A stretch of DNA of 64,000 bases, taken from contig WBZZ01001465.1 of assembly GCA_019918135.1 (NCBI GenBank), forward strand, positions 108,501-172,500, given 5' to 3'. Below the pieces are notes generated by a model. The model did no database searches. It saw nothing but the letters and a program-made list of their open reading frames with translations, and was not told where the DNA came from. Shown in pieces: positions 58,794 to 64,000 of this stretch. The number at the start of each line of letters is the position of its first letter. Within the stretch, counting starts at the first letter, position 1. The DNA is from Paulinella micropora. Its lineage: Eukaryota; Cercozoa; Imbricatea; Euglyphida; Paulinellidae. The position numbers were made by a program, and so were the translations under genes.

Positions 58794-59127
58794 ATATAGA
58801 TTTTATATTTTTTGCAAGGGGTAAAATGGCCTTCTTTCCTCCTGACTAAAAAACGATTTTTTGGGCAGGGAGAAAATCTGTTGGTCTATTTTGCATTTTT
58901 CGTGCAAAACAATATCTGTCATCAATGTTTCGGTCACGGGCTCATTTTCCTTTTTATTTATCAGTCGCCATTTTGTTTTCTATCTAACAGAAACTTCAAC
59001 AAAAAAGTCAAGAAACACCGCAAAACCAGTTATATTTCTTTTTTCGCATATTAACAGCTTTGACTGTCTCAATGTTGAAAAATGCTACATATATCATTTT
59101 ATTTAGCAGTTTCCACTTTTTTCCTGC
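58794..59127. other. Element end without a gene
   Basis: AT-rich spacer between the last gene and the right terminal repeat. No frame with coding character. Confidence 0.5.
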
Positions 59128-59224
59128 CGTTGCCATTTTGTCCCGTGCGGGCCGGCCGGTGTGTGTCTCTGTGTGGCGGGGGCGTGTATTGAAAAAGTGT
59201 GCCGAAGTGAGACCCTATAATACT
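59128..59224 (-). repeat. Right terminal inverted repeat
   Basis: Reverse complement of 38201-38297 with two mismatches; followed by TTCTGC (59225-59230), identical to the six bases before the left repeat. Confidence 0.95.
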
Positions 59225-59359
59225 TTCTGCCACCTTGGCTGGTGTCGCGATCGTTTTTATCTCGTGCCTCTGCTCGCCTCTGCATCTGTGCCTCGAAGGC
59301 TTTCTCGCGCTGGAACTTCTTTCACTCTTCACTACAACAATGTCTTTGAGTGCTATGCA

Positions 59360-59524
59360 CTTTGAGTGCTATGCACTTAGAGGCACTTTTATCAAATGCA
59401 AAAATGCAAAATCTGAAGGTGGCAGAGTGTTTTATTTCAAAAGTTCAAAGAATTCAAATCAGGAATATATATATTCCCGCTTATGGTGCAACCCTGGGTC
59501 AATTAGGTATTTGTGAAATGACGC
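59360..59524 (+). repeat. 165-bp dispersed repeat, copy 2
   Basis: Near-identical, same-orientation copy of 31237-31401. It is preceded by a partial duplication of its own first ~18 bp (TTTGAGTGCTATGCACTT at 59344). Confidence 0.85.
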
Positions 59525-59624
59525 GTAGCGCTAACTACGTATATTTGCCGTCAAGAGCGGTTTTCCCAATGCAACTTTTTTGTAACGGATCGTCAGCAGT
59601 TCGCCTTCCGCATCGTCAGCAAAT

Positions 59625-59800
59625 CGCTTTCTTTCTTTCTTTTTTGCCCCCCTTTTTTTCTTTCTTTCTTTCTTTTCTTTCCCCTTCCCTCCTCCTCTTC
59701 TTCCTTTTCTTCCTTTTCTTCTTTTTCTTCTTTTTCTTCTTTTCTTCTTGGATTCTTCTTCTTCTTCTTCTTGGATTCTTGGATTCTTTTTATTTAGAGA
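59625..59800. repeat. Pyrimidine-rich microsatellite
   Basis: CTTT, CCTT and CTT tracts downstream (on the minus strand) of the LINE remnant; may be the variable tail of that element. Confidence 0.6.
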
Positions 59801-59905
59801 GATAATTGTACAATTATAACTGGAGTAACTGCTAACAGCTATTGCCTAAAGCAAATCGCTGGCAGAGGCAGTGACCAGTGTCTTGGGTTGTAGTTATTAA
59901 TATAT

Positions 59906-60697
59906 TTAAATTTCGAGTCCGGCGTTACGAGCCTCATTAATTGATAAGTATTGCTTAAGTTCTTTTTTGAATTGGCTTAGTTTGGTTACATGAAAAATAT
60001 GTTCGGGTAATTTGTTGAATATGTTAGCATTAGTTTGCGTGAAGTGCGGGTCGTTTCTGTCTATATATAGTTTTCTTTTCTTAGCGTAACGAGTGCGATG
60101 GTTATGTGCGGTATTAGTGCTAATGTATTTATTATCATGTATTGGTTGGTGTTTTATTTTTGTTGAGTGTATGTATGGATACGTTTCGATACATACCCTG
60201 TATATGTATAGGTTATAGATGTCAAGAAGTTTTAGTTTATGTAGAAGAGGGGCAGTGTGGAAGCGCGGGGCTGCTTGCGCTAGTAGGCGTACGATGCGCT
60301 TGTGGATATTGACGAGTGGGTGTTTATATTTTTTGTTTTTGTCGTGTGTGCCCCATATACTTATATTATATATGAGGTGTGGGTAGACATGGAAGTAATA
60401 AAGCTGTTGCAGGGTATGGGTAGGTAGGAGCTAAATAGCATATGCTAGGATTTGAACCATAGGGTGGATTTTGGTAATAACGTTGTGGACTTGTTGGTGA
60501 TATTTGAGGTCACGGTGTAGTACTATGCCAAGAAGCTTCGCTTCTTGGCATTGTTCTATCACTTGACTATTTATCGCGAGATGGATGTTAAAAGGATGTT
60601 TGTGGAAAATTGTATATTGAGTTTTAGTTGGGTTAGGAACAAGGTTATTGGTATGGAAGTAGTTGATAAGGCGATCTATAGTGTATTGCGCGTTCTT
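59906..60697 (-). pseudogene. LINE reverse transcriptase remnant, 3' end
   Basis: Read on the minus strand from about 60697, a single frame encodes the C-terminal part of a non-LTR reverse transcriptase: LINYFHTNNLVPNPTKTQY, KLLGIVLHRDLKYHQQV, LQQLYYFHVYPHLIYN, WGTHDKN and NIHKRIVRLLAQ segments, ending at TAA (59906). These correspond to the region just after the catalytic YxDD (the Asn-x-x-Lys-Thr thumb signature and the tail). One TAG (about 60433-60435) interrupts it. The 5' part, including the catalytic site, is missing: homology stops at a GAA microsatellite. Confidence 0.75.
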
Positions 60698-61610
60698 CTT
60701 CTTCTTCTTCTTCTTCTTCTTCTTCTTCTTCTTCTTCTTCTTCTTTAATGAAATCGAAAGCGAAATTGTAGAGGAAGTAAAATCAGAACTATCATAAAAG
60801 TCGAAGTCAGAACTAATTCATGAAAAGCCAACTTAATAAAGTAAAAAAAAGTAGAAATATATATATATGATTGAGAAAAGAGAAGTGCAAACACGAGATC
60901 AAAAGAAAATCTTCTTCTTCTTCTTCTTCTTCTTCTTCTTCTTTAATAAAATCGAAAGCGAAATTGTAGAGGAAGTAATGTCAGAACTAAGTCATAAAAG
61001 TCAAAGTCAGAACTAAATCATGAGAAGCCAACTTAACATACTATAAAATAATATAAAAATACAAAATATGATTAAGGAAAGAGAAGTGGAAAAACGAGAT
61101 CAAAAGAAAATATGAAGGGAGAAAAAGAGGAAAAAAGGAAACTAAGTTAGATATGAAATGGAGACAAAAAATGAAAAAAGTAAAATATATGAGGGGAGAC
61201 AAAAAAAAAACTAAATATGATAAGGAAATATGAAATGAGAAAGGAAGAAGAGGATATAGAGGGAGAGGAGAAAATGTAAGCTAAATATGATCAGAAAATA
61301 GAAATGGAGAAAAGAAAGAAAAAAATAAAGAGAGGAGGAAGATTAGAAAAAGAAAAGAAAGAAATAGGAGCTAGATATGATACGGGGACAGAAGTGAGGG
61401 AAAAGAGGAAGAAATGAGGGGAAAAAAAGAGCAGGAAATATATCTTCTTCTTCTTCTTCTTCTTCTTCTTCTTCTTCTCCTCCTCCTCCTCCTCCTCCTC
61501 CTTCTTCTTCTTCTTCTTCTTCTTCTTCTCCTTCTTCTTCTTCTTCTTCTTCTTCTTCTTCTTCTTCTTCTTCTTCTTCTTCTTCCTCTTCCTCTTCTTC
61601 TTCAATGAGC
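60697..61610. repeat. CTT-headed ~200-bp tandem units
   Basis: (CTT)n tracts at 60697-60745, 60908-60942 and 61441-61600 each precede a shared CTTTAATGAAATCGAAAGCG + AAATTGTAGAGGAAG segment (60743, 60943, diverged near 61600). Purine-rich sequence fills the rest. Confidence 0.7.
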
Positions 61611-62060
61611 GCGAAATTGTACAGGAAACTCGAAAATAATTCAAGAAACTCGAAAATAACTAAATTCAAAGGTAAAGGGAAAATATTAAGGAGAATTATA
61701 TCAATATGAAGACTAAATATGATAAAGGAAACAGAAGTGGAAAAAAGAAAGAAAAAATGAGGGGAGAAATAAAGGAAATGAGAGATGAGGCTAGATATGA
61801 TACGGAGACAGAATTCGAAATGAAGAAAGGAAATAAGATATGGAGGCAGAAAAGGAAAAAATTTCTGATAAAGGAAACAGAAATGGAGAAATATAAGAAA
61901 ATATGAGGGAGGAATAGAGAAAATGATAGAAAGAGTGGCTAGATATGATAAGGAGACCAAATGAAGGAAAGAAAAAGAAGATATTAGGGGAGAAAAACAG
62001 GATATATACAAAGATAGGAACCTGAGACTATATACAAAAGAAGAAAAAGGAACTAAAGAA
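61611..62060. other. Purine-rich, no gene seen
   Basis: A/G-rich on the plus strand with repeated ATATGATA(C/A)GGAGACAGAA-like segments at about 61376, 61796 and 61946. No gene supported. Confidence 0.4.
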
Positions 62061-62089
62061 AGCTAGTGAGAGCGTCGCGGTGTGTCCCA

Positions 62090-62895
62090 AAGGCACCGCT
62101 TGGCTAAGTCAGTGATACGCGCATTGCCGCGCGCAGTTTTCAGCCGCAGACATCGCTCAAAATTCGAGCAATGTCTGCGGCTGAGAGGCCACGTGGGTTG
62201 AGAGGAAAGTCATCAAGCATAGCATCAGCGAGCATATCTTGCGCGGCAGGTAGCCCCCTTACAACGCTTGCGTAATATGCTTGCACCTTGCGTAAGTATC
62301 CCAAGCTTCACAGACAAGCACCAGCAGGTTCAAGAACCCGCGCGACTAGGGTCGTGTTGGACACTGCAGCAAGGTGGTCATACTGGTGGTGCTTGATCAC
62401 CTCACGTTGAGAAGCTGTGATGTTTGAGCAAGGGGGAAGCGAAACTGACATCAACTATCGCATCAGGAGGGGTCATTCTTGCAGGATGCCACCACACATG
62501 AAGATCGTGATGCTTTCTGGTCGCATCTTGAAAGTAAAGATGGTCAGGCTCGATTTCGACGACTGCCCCACAGCGACGAAGAAAAGTAGCCAACATTTTG
62601 GCGTAACTGTCATGCCCTCTTGATGGCACCTCCAACTACCGAACAGGTACGAATGAGGAAGTGGTAAGTGGCAGTATCAAGAGTCAGTAGCTGCTGGCTC
62701 GCAGTTGATCTCTTCCCTGCTCAAAGAGCCGATTACGCAGCGTGGAATAGATAGACTGTGTTAGTCTGCTCTGTAGTTGCGAAGGCGGGATAACTCCAGG
62801 CCTGAATAGAGGCTTAAGGAAGGCTCTTGGGACACCACCTTCTTCCAGAACATCATAGCAGTTGATAAGTACGTCACTATTAGTACTGAGCAAGC
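62090..62895 (-). pseudogene. Second retroelement remnant (post-RT region)
   Basis: On the minus strand, broken frames carry LTQSIYSTLRNRLFEQGRD and, after a stop, HDSYAKMLATFLRRCGAVVEIEPD, HDLHVWW and DAIVDVSFASPL. This order resembles the region after the reverse transcriptase in protist and animal LINEs, where a Cys/His segment is followed by an EP...DL...VDV core. At least two stops and one shift occur. The family is a cautious inference. Confidence 0.4.
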
Positions 62896-62917
62896 GTGGG
62901 GGATCTTGATTATTCTT

Positions 62918-63110
62918 CTTGTTGTTGTTGTTGTTGTTCTTCTTCTTCTTCTTCTTCTTCTTCTTCTTCTTCCTTCCTTCCTTCCTTTCCTTTCCTTTCC
63001 TTTTCTTTTCTTTTCTCTTTTCTTTTCTTTTCTTTCCTTTCCTTTCCTTTCCTTTCCTTTCCTTCCTTCCTTCCTTCTTTCTTTCTTTCTTTCTTTCTTT
63101 TCTTTATTGC
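62918..63110. repeat. TTG/TTC/TTTCC microsatellites
   Basis: (TTG)5, (TTC)11 then (TTCC)n, (TTTTC)n and (TTTCC)n runs in sequence. Confidence 0.9.
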
Positions 63111-63204
63111 ATGAAAAAAAAAATTGTACAGGGGGAGATCATGGCAAGGCTAGTGCAAGTATGTTTGTATTTATGTGCGTACATATGCATGCATGTATGT
63201 AATC

Positions 63205-63790
63205 TAATCAAATGTAATGTAATGTAATGTCATGTAATTGTAATATAATCTAATCGAATTGTAATCTAATTGTAATGTCATGTCATGTAATGTCATGTCA
63301 TCTAATGTAATGTCATGTAATGCAATGCAAGGCAATGCAATACAATCCCATGTGATGTAATGTGATGTAATGTGATGTAATGTAATGTAATGTAATGTAA
63401 TATAATGTAATGTAATGTAATGTAATGTAACTAATGTGATGTGATGTAATGTCATGTCATGTCATGTAATGTAATGTAATGTAATGTAATGTAATGTAGT
63501 GTAATGTAGTGTAGTGTAGTGTAGTGTAGTGCAATGCAATGCAATGAACTGCAAGGCAATGCAAAGTAATGTAATGTAATGTAATGTAATGTATTGTAAT
63601 GCAATGTAATGTAATGTAATGTAATGCAATGCAATTTAATGTCATGTAATGTAATGTAATTCAATGTAAAATGTAAAATGTAAAATGTAAAATGTAATGT
63701 AATGTAATTTCATGTAACGTAATGTAAAATGTAATGTAAATGTAATGTAAATGTAATGTAATGTAATGTAATGTAATATAATGTAATGTA
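63205..63790. repeat. TAATG pentanucleotide microsatellite
   Basis: About 590 bp of TAATG units with interspersed TCATG, CAATG and TGATG variants. The open minus-strand frames rich in Thr, Leu, His and Tyr are artefacts of this repeat. Confidence 0.95.
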
Positions 63791-63921
63791 ATTTTCCTTC
63801 TTTCCTTTATTCGCCTTTTTTTGCATTCATTTGCTTGCTTGAATGATGCATGATTGCGGTTGCTTCCTTGCATTTCTTGAATGACTGTTTGTTATTGTTG
63901 GCTAGTTTGGACAGGCTAGCC

Positions 63922-63972
63922 ATGGATCCTACTCGATTGCTTGACGAGTCCGGGGCGTCCGACTTGGAGAAG
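63922..63972 (+). CDS. Likely first coding exon, gene leaves window
   Basis: An ATG (context GCCATGG, strong) opens 17 codons (MDPTRLLDESGASDLEK) that end at AAG|GTAAGA, a near-perfect 5' splice donor. Base composition rises sharply compared with the repeats before it. The remainder of the gene lies beyond the window. Confidence 0.45.
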
Positions 63973-64000
63973 GTAAGATAGATAGACAGAGAGAGAGAGA

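Larger units (their letters stand above)
38201..59224. mobile_element. Polinton-like virus (Maverick type), integrated
   Basis: A 21,024-bp element bounded by 97-bp terminal inverted repeats (38201-38297; 59128-59224) that begin 5'-AG and differ at two positions, with the 6-bp target duplication TTCTGC at 38195-38200 and 59225-59230. It encodes the Polinton core: major and minor capsid proteins, adenain-like protease, FtsK/HerA-type packaging ATPase, protein-primed-type PolB and an rve integrase. Layout: early/replication genes (+) on the left, a (-) structural block at 44.1-55.9 kb, and the integrase (+) on the right. The two termini are nearly identical and all genes but one are open, suggesting recent insertion. 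I did not see a superfamily 3 helicase. Polintons, polinton-like viruses and mavirus-like virophages overlap in gene content; a capsid phylogeny would place it. Confidence 0.93.

Noticed and set aside
61291-62011. Long Lys/Glu- and Phe/Ser-rich minus-strand frames.
   Set aside because: Products of CTT microsatellites and purine-rich DNA, with no domain pattern.
63204-63873. Thr/Leu/His/Tyr-rich minus-strand frames.
   Set aside because: The TAATG microsatellite has no stops in some frames; not genes.
1-64000. tRNA or rRNA genes.
   Set aside because: I saw no cloverleaf with A- and B-box sequences or conserved rRNA segments on either strand by eye; a covariance-model scan would be needed to exclude them.

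Overview
The window is nuclear DNA from a unicellular eukaryote, probably an alga or other protist. The evidence is spliceosomal introns, long microsatellites, interstitial CCCTAA repeats and several classes of eukaryotic transposon. I cannot name the species. Composition is mosaic. The first ~16.6 kb is GC-rich and gene-dense. The rest is AT-richer, repeat-laden and dominated by mobile elements.

Layout. 0-16.6 kb: host-type genes, including a membrane protein cut by the window start, a cyclin, an unknown 415-aa nuclear-type protein, a Golgi-type glycosyltransferase, a small membrane protein, an unknown 417-aa protein, two F-box/leucine-rich-repeat proteins and a RING-H2 protein. Many carry single-base frame breaks, mostly at homopolymers, and one carries an internal TAG. 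Three arrays of nested inverted repeats lie between them. 16.6-18.7 kb: microsatellites. 18.8-22.8 kb: a broken multi-exon CACTA (En/Spm)-like transposase whose introns are filled with a 20-bp perfect palindrome. 23.4-30.4 kb: two multi-exon genes on opposite strands, one of them an amino-DNA methyltransferase with an AT-hook-like stretch and a zinc-finger tail, with a recurrent AT-rich palindrome in introns and flanks. 30.4-33.7 kb: repeats only. 33,718-36,584: an apparently complete piggyBac transposon with TTAA duplications. 36.6-38.2 kb: satellite-like repeats and telomere-like repeats.

The centrepiece is 38,201-59,224: a 21,024-bp integrated Polinton-like virus (Maverick type). It has 97-bp terminal inverted repeats (two mismatches) beginning 5'-AG and is flanked by a 6-bp target duplication (TTCTGC). 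It carries a full morphogenesis set (double-jelly-roll-type major capsid protein, minor capsid/penton, adenain-like protease, packaging ATPase), a protein-primed-type DNA polymerase B, an rve integrase, a lipase, an adhesin-like structural protein, a 1,468-aa fibre ending in a peptidase S74 chaperone domain, and several small basic or membrane proteins. Replication genes lie on the left (+), the structural block is one long (-) run, and the integrase is on the right (+). All its frames are open except the integrase, which is split at an A7 slippery run.

From 59.2 kb to the end are a second copy of a ~165-bp repeat also found at 31.2 kb, two degraded LINE-type reverse-transcriptase remnants on the minus strand, long CTT, TTTCC and TAATG microsatellites, and a likely first coding exon with a canonical splice donor at 63,922-63,972.
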